Shown: positions 52,024-60,936, counted from the stretch's first letter. The stretch: DNA of 64,000 nt from Clostridia bacterium (GCA_017462125.1 JAFTRQ010000122.1:1-64000); one strand, 5' to 3'. Notes: generated from the sequence alone by a model not told the origin. Made by a program: numbers and translations.

Positions 52024-53496
52024 ATGGCTGAACTCAAGATGCTTGCCATCGACCTCGGCGCATCCAGCGGCAGAGGCATCGTCGGCGCTTTCGACGGCAA
52101 CAAGCTCACACTTCGCGAAAATCACCGTTTTTCTAACGATCCCGTGTTCGTAAACGGTAGATTTACCTGGGATATTCTCAGAATATTCTTTGAAATCAAG
52201 AACTCCATCACCAAGACCGTTATCGACGGCGGCAACGTTTCCTCTATGGGTATCGACACCTGGGGCGTTGACTATGCTTTCATCGACAAGAACGGCAGAA
52301 TGATGGCTAACCCCACCCACTACCGTGATACGAGAACCGTAAATATCACCAATTACGTAAAGCAGTTCGTATCTCCCGAGGAGATCTACAACGTAACAGG
52401 TATCCAGGCGATCGATTTCAACACCCTCAATCAGCTTGCCGCTGACAGACGTGACGATCCCGAAATGCTTGCTCGCGCTGACAAGATGCTCTTCATCCCC
52501 GACCTGCTCAACTACTTCCTGACAGGTAAGATGGCAACAGAGTATACCATCGCATCCACAGGTATGATCCTCGACGCGGCAAAGAGAGACTTCGCCTTCG
52601 ATCTCACCGATAAGCTCGGTATCAACAAGAATCTCTTCGCTCCTCTCGTTCAGCCCTGTAACAACCTTGGCGCACTCCTTCCTCAGATCAATGAAGAGGT
52701 TGGTAAGAATAACATCAAGGTCGTTAACGTTGCCTCTCACGATACCGCAAGCGCGGTCATCGCGGTTCCCGCAAAGAACAACGACTTTATCTACATATCC
52801 AGCGGTACTTGGTCGCTGATGGGTGCCGAGCTTCCTCAGCCTCTCATCAACGCAGAAACCAGAAGCGCCAACTATACAAACGAGGGCGGTGCAATGGGTA
52901 CTATCCGTTTTCTCAAGAACATCATGGGCCTTTGGATCATTCAGGAATCCAGAAGACAGTGGAAGAGAGAGGGTAACGAATACAGCTTCGCACAGATGGA
53001 AGCTTGGGCTAAGGAAGAAAAGCCCTTCGCTTGCCTTATCAATCCCGACCACGCGTCCTTCAACACTCCCGGTAATATGCCCGAGAAGATCAGAGAGTTC
53101 TGCCGTCAGACCGGTCAGCAGGTTCCCGAAACCGTAGGTCAGGTAGTTCGTTGCATCTATGAATCTCTCGCGCTTAAGTACAGATACACCGTTGAGACGA
53201 TCGAGCGTCTGATGGGCAAGAAGACCTCTATGATCAACGTAGTCGGCGGCGGTACAAAGGATAAGTTCCTCTCTCAGATGACTGCAGACGCTTGCGGCAT
53301 TCCCGTTTGCGCAGGTCCCGAGGAGGCAACCGCTATCGGTAACCTCATGATGCAGGCAATCGCCGCAGGTGAGGTCAAGGATCTTTCCGAGGCAAGAGAA
53401 GTCGTTGCCAACTCCTTCGAGCTGAAGCACTATGAGCCTACAGGCGACAGAGCAGCTTGGGATGAAGCATACGAAAGATTCTGCAAGCTTCAGTAA
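52024..53496 (+). CDS. rhaB: Rhamnulokinase
   Basis: The 490-residue FGGY-family kinase has the start MLAIDLGASSGRGIVGAFDG, IDTWGVDYAFIDKNG, HDTASAVIAVPA, ISSGTWSLMGAE and VVGGGTKDKFLSQMTADACG, all typical of RhaB. It phosphorylates L-rhamnulose (after rhamnose isomerase) for cleavage by an aldolase. Neither rhaA nor rhaD is in the window. ACGGAGG precedes the ATG. It may also act on L-fuculose, as family specificity can vary. Codon use looks like that of highly expressed genes here (hydA, alaS). Confidence 0.92.
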   Translation: MAELKMLAIDLGASSGRGIVGAFDGNKLTLRENHRFSNDPVFVNGRFTWDILRIFFEIKNSITKTVIDGGNVSSMGIDTWGVDYAFIDKNGRMMANPTHYRDTRTVNITNYVKQFVSPEEIYNVTGIQAIDFNTLNQLAADRRDDPEMLARADKMLFIPDLLNYFLTGKMATEYTIASTGMILDAAKRDFAFDLTDKLGINKNLFAPLVQPCNNLGALLPQINEEVGKNNIKVVNVASHDTASAVIAVPAKNNDFIYISSGTWSLMGAELPQPLINAETRSANYTNEGGAMGTIRFLKNIMGLWIIQESRRQWKREGNEYSFAQMEAWAKEEKPFACLINPDHASFNTPGNMPEKIREFCRQTGQQVPETVGQVVRCIYESLALKYRYTVETIERLMGKKTSMINVVGGGTKDKFLSQMTADACGIPVCAGPEEATAIGNLMMQAIAAGEVKDLSEAREVVANSFELKHYEPTGDRAAWDEAYERFCKLQ

Positions 53497-53592
53497 TCTT
53501 ACAGATAAAGACTTTTTTACGATTATGGAGGAGTATTCGTTTTTGAACGCTCCTCCGCACAAAAAACAAAAACACTTCGGAGGATATAAAAA

Positions 53593-54750
53593 ATGAAGGA
53601 CGCACAGTTTGCAGAGCTTAGCGTAATAGGAATGAAGGGCTGTGAGGCATTTGCGGAGCAGGTCGACAACTACCTTAAGGAATGGCGCAGACATACAAGC
53701 GAGGATACCTATCTTGTTGAAGCGATTTGCCCCAGATTCGGCACAGGTGAAGGTAAGGGTCTTATCCACCACTCCATGAGAGGTCAGGACGTTTATATTA
53801 TCTGTGACGTATTCAACTACGGCGTTACCTACCGTATGTACGGCCAGACCGTTCCTATGAGTCCCGACGATCATTATGCGGATCTGAAGAGAATCGTTGC
53901 CGCAATCGCAGGTAAGGCAAGAAGAATCACCGTTATTATGCCTATGCTTTACGAGGGCAGACAGCACAAGAAGTCAACGAGAGAATCACTTGACTGCGCT
54001 GTTATGCTTCAAGAGCTCGTTGCAATGGGTATCCATAACATCATCACCTTTGATGCTCACGACCCCAGAGTCTGCAACGCGATCCCGCTTTCCGGTTTTG
54101 ATAACGTACGCCCCTCCTATCAGATGATCAAGGCTCTTATCAAGGCTGTTCCCGATATCGTAATCGATAAGGAAAATCTTATGATGATCTCCCCCGACGA
54201 GGGTGCTATGGGCAGATGTATGTACTACTCCTCGGTTCTCGGAATCGATATCGGTATGTTCTACAAGCGCCGTAATTACTCCGTGATCATTAACGGTAAA
54301 AACCCCATCGAGGCTCACGAATACCTCGGTCAGGATCTCACCGATAAGGACGTTATCGTTGTTGACGATATGATCTCCTCCGGTGAATCCATGCTGGACG
54401 TTTGCTCTCAGCTGAAGAGCAGAGGCGCAAAGAGAATCTTCGCATTCTCCACCTTCGGTCTCTTTACCGACGGATTTGAGAAATTCGACAAGGCTTACGA
54501 GAACGGTACGATCTCCAAGGTATTCACCACAAACCTTGTTTACCGCCGTCCCGGCCTCCTTGAAAAGCCCTGGCACGTTGACGTTAATATGTGTAAGTAC
54601 GTTTCTTACATCATCGATACACTCAACCACGACGCTACCATCAGCGAGCTTCTTGACCCTGCAAAGAGAATCAACAACATCGTTGCAAAGCACAAAGCAG
54701 AGATGGAACAGCACGGACAGATCAAAATGTCCTTTGAGGGCGATAAATAA
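53593..54750 (+). CDS. prs: Extended, divergent ribose-phosphate pyrophosphokinase (PRPP synthetase)
   Basis: The 385-residue protein has the PRPP synthetase N-half (MRGQDVYIICDVFNY, RRITVIMPMLYEGRQHKK) and the C-half with the PRPP-binding loop VIVVDDMISSGESMLDV, and so makes PRPP from ribose 5-phosphate and ATP. It is about 70 residues longer than the usual 315, with an N-terminal addition of some 40 residues and a longer C-terminus. The canonical flexible-loop RQDRK is replaced by EGRQHKKSTRESLD, and the metal-site FDAHD region (residues about 150-155) is kept. It resembles the second class found in Clostridia. TTCGGAGG precedes the ATG, 96 bases after rhaB. Confidence 0.86.
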   Translation: MKDAQFAELSVIGMKGCEAFAEQVDNYLKEWRRHTSEDTYLVEAICPRFGTGEGKGLIHHSMRGQDVYIICDVFNYGVTYRMYGQTVPMSPDDHYADLKRIVAAIAGKARRITVIMPMLYEGRQHKKSTRESLDCAVMLQELVAMGIHNIITFDAHDPRVCNAIPLSGFDNVRPSYQMIKALIKAVPDIVIDKENLMMISPDEGAMGRCMYYSSVLGIDIGMFYKRRNYSVIINGKNPIEAHEYLGQDLTDKDVIVVDDMISSGESMLDVCSQLKSRGAKRIFAFSTFGLFTDGFEKFDKAYENGTISKVFTTNLVYRRPGLLEKPWHVDVNMCKYVSYIIDTLNHDATISELLDPAKRINNIVAKHKAEMEQHGQIKMSFEGDK

Positions 54751-54758
54751 TAAACAGA

Positions 54759-54792
54759 ATTATCCCACGGAAAAGCCGTGGGATAATTTTTA
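54759..54792 (+). terminator. Terminator after prs
   Basis: ATTATCCCACGG pairs with CCGTGGGATAAT around a 5-base loop, followed by TTTTTAAT. Confidence 0.93.
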
Positions 54793-54874
54793 ATATACCA
54801 ATCCTGTGACCAATTACTGAAAAAGGGTACTTTATAGGTGAAGAGCTCTTACAAAGCACAAGGAGGTGAGCCAA

Positions 54875-55435
54875 TTGGATGATAATAAAATAATCGAGCT
54901 GTATTTCGCCCGTGACGAGCAGGCTATTTCCGAGACAAAAGCAAAATACGGCAAATACTGCCTGAAAATCGCTTATAACGTTCTTGGAAATTACGAGGAC
55001 GCCGAGGAATGCGAAAACGACACCTATCTTGGCGTCTGGAACGCCATTCCGCCAACGAGACCGCAAATGTTTTCAGCGTTTATCGGCAGAATAACCCGAA
55101 ATCTCTCTTTAAAAAAGCTCCGTGCAAGGGTTGCCGAAAAAAGGCAGGGAAGCGAAGCCGTCATTTCTCTTGATGAGCTTGGCGATTGTGTGCCTGACGG
55201 CCAGAGCTTTGACGAAGGTCTTAACGAAAAAGAGCTTGCGGAGATCATCAGTTTATTTCTACGCTCACTGAATGTAACCGAAAGAAAGGTTTTCGTTTGC
55301 AGATATTGGTACTGCGATCCGATTTCGGATATATGCAGCCAATTCGGCTTCAGTCAAAGCAAGGTCAAAATGATGCTTTTGCGAACAAGGCAAAAGCTGT
55401 CAACCTACTTACAGGAAAGAGGTATATTGATATGA
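54875..55435 (+). CDS. ECF-type RNA polymerase sigma factor
   Basis: The 186-residue protein has region 2 (YNVLGNYEDAEECENDTYLGVWNAIP) and region 4 (FVCRYWYCDPISDICSQFGFSQSKVKMML). The start is a TTG at 54875, since AAGGAGG lies 8 bases upstream; a GTG at 54866 falls inside that site. It overlaps the next gene, a membrane protein with an anti-sigma layout, by four bases, so the two form a sigma/anti-sigma pair. Upstream, TGTGACC (54805-54811) and GGGTAC (54825-54830) are a possible self-recognised promoter, at low confidence. Confidence 0.9.
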   Translation: MDDNKIIELYFARDEQAISETKAKYGKYCLKIAYNVLGNYEDAEECENDTYLGVWNAIPPTRPQMFSAFIGRITRNLSLKKLRARVAEKRQGSEAVISLDELGDCVPDGQSFDEGLNEKELAEIISLFLRSLNVTERKVFVCRYWYCDPISDICSQFGFSQSKVKMMLLRTRQKLSTYLQERGILI

Positions 55436-56724
55436 AAAACAACGAATTTCTTCAAGATGCGATCGGCGCCATCGATGAAGAACTGATAAAAGAAGCAAAA
55501 GAAGAAAAAAAGCCCGCTCTGTGGAAAAAATGGATACCCGCTGCAGCTTGCTTGCTTTTGCTGATTTCCGCGATACCGATTTCGCTTATGATCGGGAATT
55601 TTAACAATCCGTCTGTATCTGATGATACGGATACGTCCGCAATCGATACCTCACCGATATTTGATAATAACGGCAGGGAAATTTGGGTCGATAACCGCAA
55701 ATATAAAGACGGCACTGATGCTTACGGAGAAGAAATCGCCTACGAATGGGCATGGAAATACCTCGATATGCACGAAAAATATTGGCTTATCGATGTTGAA
55801 GACAAGAATTCAAGTTATTATTTCATAAACCTGAAGGTGCCTGAAGAGCTTCTGGGCGATTTTCTTGGGGATATGATAGCCTACGGTTATGACGATTTCG
55901 GTGAAGGAGGACGATATGAAATAAATTGTATTGCCTATTCCATCAAAGGGGCGCCGGATAATAACGCTATGGCAGTCAAGCTTGAAGGTACGGATGAATA
56001 TTGGATTTACCATATCAGGAAAGCTATATATCAATCACCGGCATATTTGGGCGAATTGATCTCATCAAAAAATCTCAAGCAAACCTATCAATTCCTGAAT
56101 TTCGAATATGACCACGATAACGACGCTACCACATGGGACGTTAAATACGATCTTTCAGAGGAATGCAGTAATCATATCTGGTCGTTACTTGAAAAGTGTC
56201 AGGATGCCGAATTTATGGAAAGTTCTATTTCAAATCCTTATAAGAATATCAAATACGTTCAGTTTAACAATACAAGTATACCTCTTGGCAGACAGGGTGT
56301 GTCTATAACAATTTATGCTAACGGAGTTTTGGCTACCAATGTTTTGTCCTACTATACCGATTATTTCTACATTGGAAAAAACGTGGCAGCAGAGATTATT
56401 GAATATGCTCTTGAAAACGGTGAAAAGGCTCCCGAAAGTACAAATAAATGGGTTGCGGGAACCATCACCGAGATAGGCGAGAACTATTTCAAAATAAACG
56501 ATGCTCCGATGATGGAAAACGAGGAGGACGGCATTGAATTTGTAGTCAACACCACCGATATTAAAATACTCCGATACTTCATGTCCGGTATTCTGAAGGT
56601 TGGTGACACCGCTATCGTCAGATACAACGGCAACATCTATGCCGATGAGCCTACGGTCATCAACGGCGCGTATAGCATCGATGAATGTCACATCTACGGC
56701 GGGGATGCCTACGTTCCCGAATAA
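55432..56724 (+). CDS. Membrane-anchored anti-sigma-like protein
   Basis: The 430-residue protein starts with a short cytoplasmic helix region (NNEFLQDAIGAIDEELIKEA, about residues 1-35), a single membrane segment (WIPAAACLLLLISAIPISL, about 40-60) and an extracellular part of some 360 residues. This is the layout of ECF anti-sigma factors of the RsgI/DUF4179 type. The extracellular part shows no family I can name; its end (GVNTTD-type strands, VGDTAIVRYNGNIYADEP) looks like an OB- or beta-barrel-like module. It is translationally coupled to the sigma gene. A terminator follows, so the two-gene unit is complete. Confidence 0.8.
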   Translation: MKNNEFLQDAIGAIDEELIKEAKEEKKPALWKKWIPAAACLLLLISAIPISLMIGNFNNPSVSDDTDTSAIDTSPIFDNNGREIWVDNRKYKDGTDAYGEEIAYEWAWKYLDMHEKYWLIDVEDKNSSYYFINLKVPEELLGDFLGDMIAYGYDDFGEGGRYEINCIAYSIKGAPDNNAMAVKLEGTDEYWIYHIRKAIYQSPAYLGELISSKNLKQTYQFLNFEYDHDNDATTWDVKYDLSEECSNHIWSLLEKCQDAEFMESSISNPYKNIKYVQFNNTSIPLGRQGVSITIYANGVLATNVLSYYTDYFYIGKNVAAEIIEYALENGEKAPESTNKWVAGTITEIGENYFKINDAPMMENEEDGIEFVVNTTDIKILRYFMSGILKVGDTAIVRYNGNIYADEPTVINGAYSIDECHIYGGDAYVPE

Positions 56725-56758
56725 AAATTGCCTCCAAGCTACGGCTTGGAGGCTTTTT
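56723..56758 (+). terminator. Terminator after the anti-sigma gene
   Basis: GCCTCCAAGC pairs with GCTTGGAGGC around a 4-base loop, followed by TTTTTATTG. Confidence 0.93.
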
Positions 56759-56862
56759 ATTGAGTAAATTTGCAAATTTTCACACGCAGTTAATATATTT
56801 GTGTTATTATATGTAATTGATTTGGTTAACAATCTTTATTCGAAAGGATTATAATAAAGTAG

Positions 56863-58023
56863 ATGAGCAAGAATAATAACTGTTGCAAAAAGACCTCTAT
56901 CGGCGGTCAGGCTCTGATGGAAGGAATCATGATGCGCGGTCCCGAGATTTCGGCTATGGCGGTGAGAAACACGAAGGGCGAGATCGTTCTTGAAAAATTT
57001 CCCACACAAACAAAGGAACGCGCAAAATTCTTCAAGCTGCCCATAATCCGCGGACTGTTCAATTATATCGATTCTATGATGATGGGCTCCAAGTGCCTGA
57101 TGCGTTCTGCAGAGATCTCAGGCCTTGAGGAGGCTGAAGAAGAGCTAAGACGCGAGAAGGAAGCGAAAAAGGCGGCAAAAGCCGCTAAAAAAGCCGAAAA
57201 GAAGAAGGCTTCATCCAACTCTGAAGAATCTGTTCAAAGTGTTGAGACTGCCGTCGATGCTCCCGAAGCAAACGGTCAGCAGACAGAAGAGCAAGCAGAA
57301 GGCGATGCCGTTCAAAGCACTGAAGCTAAGAAAACAAAGGATAACTCTTCCTTGTGGATGAGCGTGTTTATGGTCATTTCCGTAGCCTTGGGTCTGATCC
57401 TCGGCGTTGGCCTGTTCATCCTCCTGCCTACCTTTATCTACGGTGGCGCGGCTAAGATCATGCCTTTTCTGAATCATGAAAACCCGGCGATCCATTCTTT
57501 GATCAAATCTATTTTCGAGGGTATTCTCAAGATCGTTTTGATCGTTGGATATATGTCCTTGATGACGTTGATGAAGGATATCAAGCGCACCTTCCAATTC
57601 CACGGTGCCGAGCACAAGACGATCTTCTGTTACGAAGCAGGACTTGAGCTTACCGTTGAAAACGTAAGAAAGCAGAGAAGATTCCACCCCAGATGCGGCA
57701 CAAGCTTCCTCATTCTGATGATCCTTGTCAGCATATTCATCTCGTTTTTCATCGACCCCCTCTTTTTGTTGACTTTAGGCTTTGTACCCTCCACAATATT
57801 CCGTGTCCTGATCAAGCTTTTGCTTCTGCCTCTGATCGTCGGTATCGGTTACGAGCTCATCAAGCTTGCAGGTAAGTACGACAATTGGTTCACAAAGCTT
57901 ATTTCCGCACCCGGCGTATGGCTTCAGCACATCACGGTTCTTGAGCCCGATGACAGTATGATCGAATGCGCCATTGCGGCAATGAATGAGGTCATTCCCG
58001 AAAACGGCAGCGATAATTGGTAA
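56863..58023 (+). CDS. DUF1385 integral membrane protein (YqhQ-like)
   Basis: The 386-residue protein matches DUF1385: SIGGQALMEGIMMRGPEISAMAVR at the start, FQFHGAEHKTIFCYEAG in the middle, and RRFHPRCGTSFL, plus four or five membrane segments. A charged insertion of about 70 residues (106-175, rich in Ala, Lys, Glu, Gln) separates the N-terminal motif from the first membrane segment and is likely disordered. The family is widespread in Firmicutes and has no settled function. In many genomes it precedes prmC/prfA; here nagB follows. The cysteine and histidine residues (HGAEHK, HPRCG) suggest metal or redox chemistry, which is inference. Confidence 0.9.
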   Translation: MSKNNNCCKKTSIGGQALMEGIMMRGPEISAMAVRNTKGEIVLEKFPTQTKERAKFFKLPIIRGLFNYIDSMMMGSKCLMRSAEISGLEEAEEELRREKEAKKAAKAAKKAEKKKASSNSEESVQSVETAVDAPEANGQQTEEQAEGDAVQSTEAKKTKDNSSLWMSVFMVISVALGLILGVGLFILLPTFIYGGAAKIMPFLNHENPAIHSLIKSIFEGILKIVLIVGYMSLMTLMKDIKRTFQFHGAEHKTIFCYEAGLELTVENVRKQRRFHPRCGTSFLILMILVSIFISFFIDPLFLLTLGFVPSTIFRVLIKLLLLPLIVGIGYELIKLAGKYDNWFTKLISAPGVWLQHITVLEPDDSMIECAIAAMNEVIPENGSDNW

Positions 58024-58054
58024 TTTTAATTCAAATTATAAGGAGATATATTCT

Positions 58055-58777
58055 ATGAAAATTTTGAAATTTGCATCCTATGAGGATATGTCTGCAGCAG
58101 CAGCAGAAATTTTGGCAAAGCAGATCAATATCAAAAACGACTCTGTGCTCGGTCTGGCTACCGGCTCCACTCCCGTAGGAATGTATAAAAAGCTTGTTGA
58201 GATGAATAAGTCCGGTCTCGTTGATTTTTCAAAGATCAAAACCGTCAATCTCGACGAATATTATCCTATCTCCCCCGACAATAAGCAGAGCTACAGATAT
58301 TTCATGAACGAGAATCTTTTCGATCACGTCAATATCGACAAAGCGAACACCTACGTTCCCGACGGAGCTGCAGAGGACGCAGATCTTGCTTGCGAAAATC
58401 ATGAAAAAATCATTAAGGCTTTGGGCGGCATTGACATCCAGATCCTCGGCATCGGTCAGAACGGCCACATCGGCTTTAACGAGCCCGAGGAAAATCTCAG
58501 CCTCTTTACGCACAAGACCGCTTTGACAGAGAACACCATTCAGGCAAACTCCCGCTTCTTCAGCGAGGACGAGGTAATGCCCACGTATGCGCTTACAATG
58601 GGTATCGGCACGATCTTCAGTGCGAAAAAGATCCTTCTGCTCATCAACGGCAAAAATAAGAGAGCCGCATTTGAGCAGCTCTTTACGGATAAGATCTCTA
58701 CATCTTGTCCCGCAACGCTTTTGAAGCTTCATCCCAACGTTACGATTCTTTGCGACAGCGAAGTTTACGGAGAATAA
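58055..58777 (+). CDS. nagB: Glucosamine-6-phosphate deaminase
   Basis: The 240-residue protein has the NagB signatures LGLATGSTPVGMYKKLVEMN, VNLDEYYPISPDNKQSYRYFM (with the catalytic Asp), GIGQNGHIGFNEPEENL (with His) and the late ALTMGIGTIFSAKKIL. It converts glucosamine 6-phosphate to fructose 6-phosphate and ammonia. AAGGAGA precedes the ATG at 58055. NagA is not in the window. It connects the amino-sugar enzymes of the window (GH109-like, DegT) to glycolysis. ywlG follows 6 bases later. Confidence 0.95.
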   Translation: MKILKFASYEDMSAAAAEILAKQINIKNDSVLGLATGSTPVGMYKKLVEMNKSGLVDFSKIKTVNLDEYYPISPDNKQSYRYFMNENLFDHVNIDKANTYVPDGAAEDADLACENHEKIIKALGGIDIQILGIGQNGHIGFNEPEENLSLFTHKTALTENTIQANSRFFSEDEVMPTYALTMGIGTIFSAKKILLLINGKNKRAAFEQLFTDKISTSCPATLLKLHPNVTILCDSEVYGE

Positions 58778-58783
58778 TTCATA

Positions 58784-59368
58784 ATGGTTGACGTATACAG
58801 AGGAGCTGACGCGGCGGTCACCGCCGCGTCAGCTCAAGAGATCAAAAACGCCTCCGAGACAGCCGTTCGGGAATTGCTTGACTCCACCAATCTGAAAAAA
58901 GGCGACTTATTTGTGATTGGTTGCACCTCGTCCGAGATACTCGGCTCAAAGATCGGCAAGGGATCCAGCTATGAAGCCGCGCAAATCGTTTTTAATGCCT
59001 TTTATCCCCGTTTGAAGGAAAAGGGCATCTATCTCGCCGCCCAATGCTGTGAGCATTTGAACAGAGCGCTGGTCATCGAAAGCGAATGTGCCGAAAAATA
59101 CGGATACGACAGCGTTGCCGTGATTCCTCAGCCTAAGGCAGGCGGCTCCTTTGCCACCTTGACATATGAGAATATGGAAAATCCCGTAGTCGTCGAGCAT
59201 ATCAGAGCACATGCCGGTATTGACATCGGAGGAACACTTATCGGTATGCACCTGCGAGAGGTTGCCGTTCCTTTGAGGCTTTCAATATCCAAGATCGGAG
59301 AGGCAAATATCATCTGCGCATACACCCGTCCCAAATATATCGGCGGCTCCCGTGCTATCTACAGCTAA
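58784..59368 (+). CDS. ywlG: YwlG/UPF0340 (TIGR01440) family protein
   Basis: The 194-residue protein has the family signatures GDLFVIGCTSSEILGSKIGKGS, GIYLAAQCCEHLNRALVIE, AGGSFATL and HAGIDIGGTLIGMHL. The function is not established; it is near glyA or pyrimidine genes in Bacillus. A GGAG site precedes the ATG and it starts 6 bases after nagB. Codons 7-17 (RGADAAVTAASAQ) are made by a perfect 15-bp inverted repeat in the DNA, an N-terminal addition not needed by the core fold, which begins at about residue 20. Confidence 0.9.
   Translation: MVDVYRGADAAVTAASAQEIKNASETAVRELLDSTNLKKGDLFVIGCTSSEILGSKIGKGSSYEAAQIVFNAFYPRLKEKGIYLAAQCCEHLNRALVIESECAEKYGYDSVAVIPQPKAGGSFATLTYENMENPVVVEHIRAHAGIDIGGTLIGMHLREVAVPLRLSISKIGEANIICAYTRPKYIGGSRAIYS
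58803..58835. repeat. Perfect 15-bp inverted repeat inside ywlG
   Basis: The arm GAGCTGACGCGGCGG (58803-58817) is perfectly complementary to CCGCCGCGTCAGCTC (58821-58835) with a 3-base TCA loop. It is in coding sequence, 19 bases after the start of ywlG, and is far more GC-rich than its surroundings. Confidence 0.92.
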
Positions 59369-59375
59369 TAAAACA

Positions 59376-59420
59376 AAAAGAGAGAACAAAGCGGTTATAT
59401 CCGTAACGTTCTCTCTTTTC
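59376..59420. terminator. Bidirectional terminator between ywlG and ldh
   Basis: AAAAGAGAGAAC pairs with GTTCTCTCTTTT over 12 bp between the two converging genes. Confidence 0.85.
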
Positions 59421-59439
59421 TGTTTGTAAAAATGCCTTA

Positions 59440-60393
59440 TTATAGCTGTGCTATCGCATCCTTCAGAGAGCTTGCTGACTCCAGAAGGCGTTTTCTTTCA
59501 TGCTCATCCAACGTGATCTCAAGGATCTGTTCTATTCCGTTTTTGCCGACGATGCAGGGAATACCCATACAAACGTCGTGCACTCCGTATTCACCCGATA
59601 GCCTTGCGGATACAGGCAGGATCGTATGCTCATCGTTGACAATTGCAGAAACGATACGGCGAACCGAATCCGCAATACCGTAATAGGTCGCGCCCTTAGC
59701 CTCAATGATCCTGTAGGCACTTGTCATAACCTCGGCGCTGAGCCTGTCAAGGGCAGTTCTGTCAAACTCCATCTTTCTCTCACGGCAATAGCTGTCAAGA
59801 TCGATGCCGGAAACGTTTGCACTACTCCATACGGCAACCTCGCTGTCACCGTGCTCGCCGATAACGAACGAGTGCACGTTTCGGCTGTCCACACCGAGAT
59901 ATTTACCTACCTTTTCCTTGAGTCTGGCTGTGTCGAGCACGGTGCCCGAGCCTATGACCTGAGAGGAGGGAAGTCCCGACCGCTCAAGCGTGATATACGT
60001 GAGCACGTCTACGGGATTGGTAACCACCAATATCACCGCATCACGGTTATACTTAATAATATTGTCTACGATGCTTCTGAATATCTGCGCGTTTTTCTGT
60101 AAAAGATCGATCCTTGTCTGCCCGGGAGTTTGATTCACGCCCGCAGTAATGATCACGATGCCGCAGTCACTAATATCCTCGTAATCACCCGCTATGATCT
60201 CCATAGGCGCATTAAACGGCAGAGAATGTGAAATGTCCTCCGCCTCACCCATCGCCTTCTTTTTATTGACGTCTATCAACACCATTTTGGAAAGCAGCTT
60301 GCTGTGCATCAATGCATATGCAGTTGCTGCGCCGACGTTACCGCATCCGACGATCGCACAGGACCGCAAATTAATTTTGTTTTCATTCATCAT
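59440..60393 (-). CDS. ldh: L-lactate dehydrogenase
   Basis: The 317-residue NAD-dependent dehydrogenase has the Rossmann motif CAIVGCGNVGAATAYAL, the substrate loop GVNQTPGQTRIDL with Gln at the position that favours lactate over malate, catalytic Asp and Arg in SGTVLDTARLKE, and His in IGEHGDSEVAVW. It reduces pyruvate to L-lactate and regenerates NAD+ in fermentation. GGAGG lies 9 bases upstream of the first ATG. It is a single-gene unit ended by a terminator shared with ywlG. Confidence 0.93.
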   Translation of the reverse strand: MMNENKINLRSCAIVGCGNVGAATAYALMHSKLLSKMVLIDVNKKKAMGEAEDISHSLPFNAPMEIIAGDYEDISDCGIVIITAGVNQTPGQTRIDLLQKNAQIFRSIVDNIIKYNRDAVILVVTNPVDVLTYITLERSGLPSSQVIGSGTVLDTARLKEKVGKYLGVDSRNVHSFVIGEHGDSEVAVWSSANVSGIDLDSYCRERKMEFDRTALDRLSAEVMTSAYRIIEAKGATYYGIADSVRRIVSAIVNDEHTILPVSARLSGEYGVHDVCMGIPCIVGKNGIEQILEITLDEHERKRLLESASSLKDAIAQL

Positions 60394-60591
60394 ATCAGAT
60401 TGCCTCCTCTTGAATTGTTTTTTATTGTTCCCATTATCAGGGAAGATTAAATATATCGTGGTTATGTTGGCATATAATTTACAGGGGATTCACATATTTA
60501 AAGGCAGAAAATGCTATAATAATCCTACTGACAAAGGATCTTCGACCCATTTTTACCAATGCTCGAAAATCATATTTTACATAGTTTAATT

Positions 60592-60606
60592 CGCCGCAAT
60601 GCGGCT
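60592..60606 (+). other. Hairpin before the ribosome site of the 103-residue gene
   Basis: GCCGC and GCGGC pair around an AAT loop, 5 bases before TTGGAGGA. It may tune translation. Confidence 0.4.
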
Positions 60607-60624
60607 GATTGGAGGAATATTTAT

Positions 60625-60936
60625 ATGAAGGCACCGGAATTTTTTGTAGTAAAGAAGAAAAAATCGCTCGGCAAAGCAGTCGTTGTAACCGCTTCGGCAG
60701 TTGTCACCGCCGCTGCAGCCGCGGCAGTCGTGTATAAAGTATTGAAGAATAAGATCAAAACGCGTATTCTCGGTCAAGTCGATATCGATGGCGACGGAGA
60801 AGCCGACGTGTTTATGGTCGATACGACCGGCGACGGAGAATTCGACACCATCATTCTCAATACCGAAAGCTCTGAGGAAGAGATCAAGCTTGCAGAGCCC
60901 ACCGAGGAGCAAGCCTCGAACGATAACAACGAATAA
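60625..60936 (+). CDS. Small membrane-anchored protein with an EF-hand/dockerin-like calcium loop pair
   Basis: The 103-residue protein has a basic start (KKKKSLGK), one membrane segment (AVVVTASAVVTAAAAAAVVYKVL, in two parts, about residues 17-40), then a loop pair DIDGDGEAD and DTTGDGEFD with Asp at alternating positions, as in calcium-binding EF-hand or dockerin-like loops, and an acidic tail. With Lys-rich residues before the membrane segment, the calcium-loop part may face outward or inward; the topology cannot be fixed by eye. TGGAGGA precedes the ATG at 60625. I do not recognise a named family. Confidence 0.75.
   Translation: MKAPEFFVVKKKKSLGKAVVVTASAVVTAAAAAAVVYKVLKNKIKTRILGQVDIDGDGEADVFMVDTTGDGEFDTIILNTESSEEEIKLAEPTEEQASNDNNE

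Noticed and set aside
51982..53967. 661-codon minus-strand frame spanning rhaB and part of prs
   Set aside because: It crosses two recognised genes and their gap, with no ribosome site.
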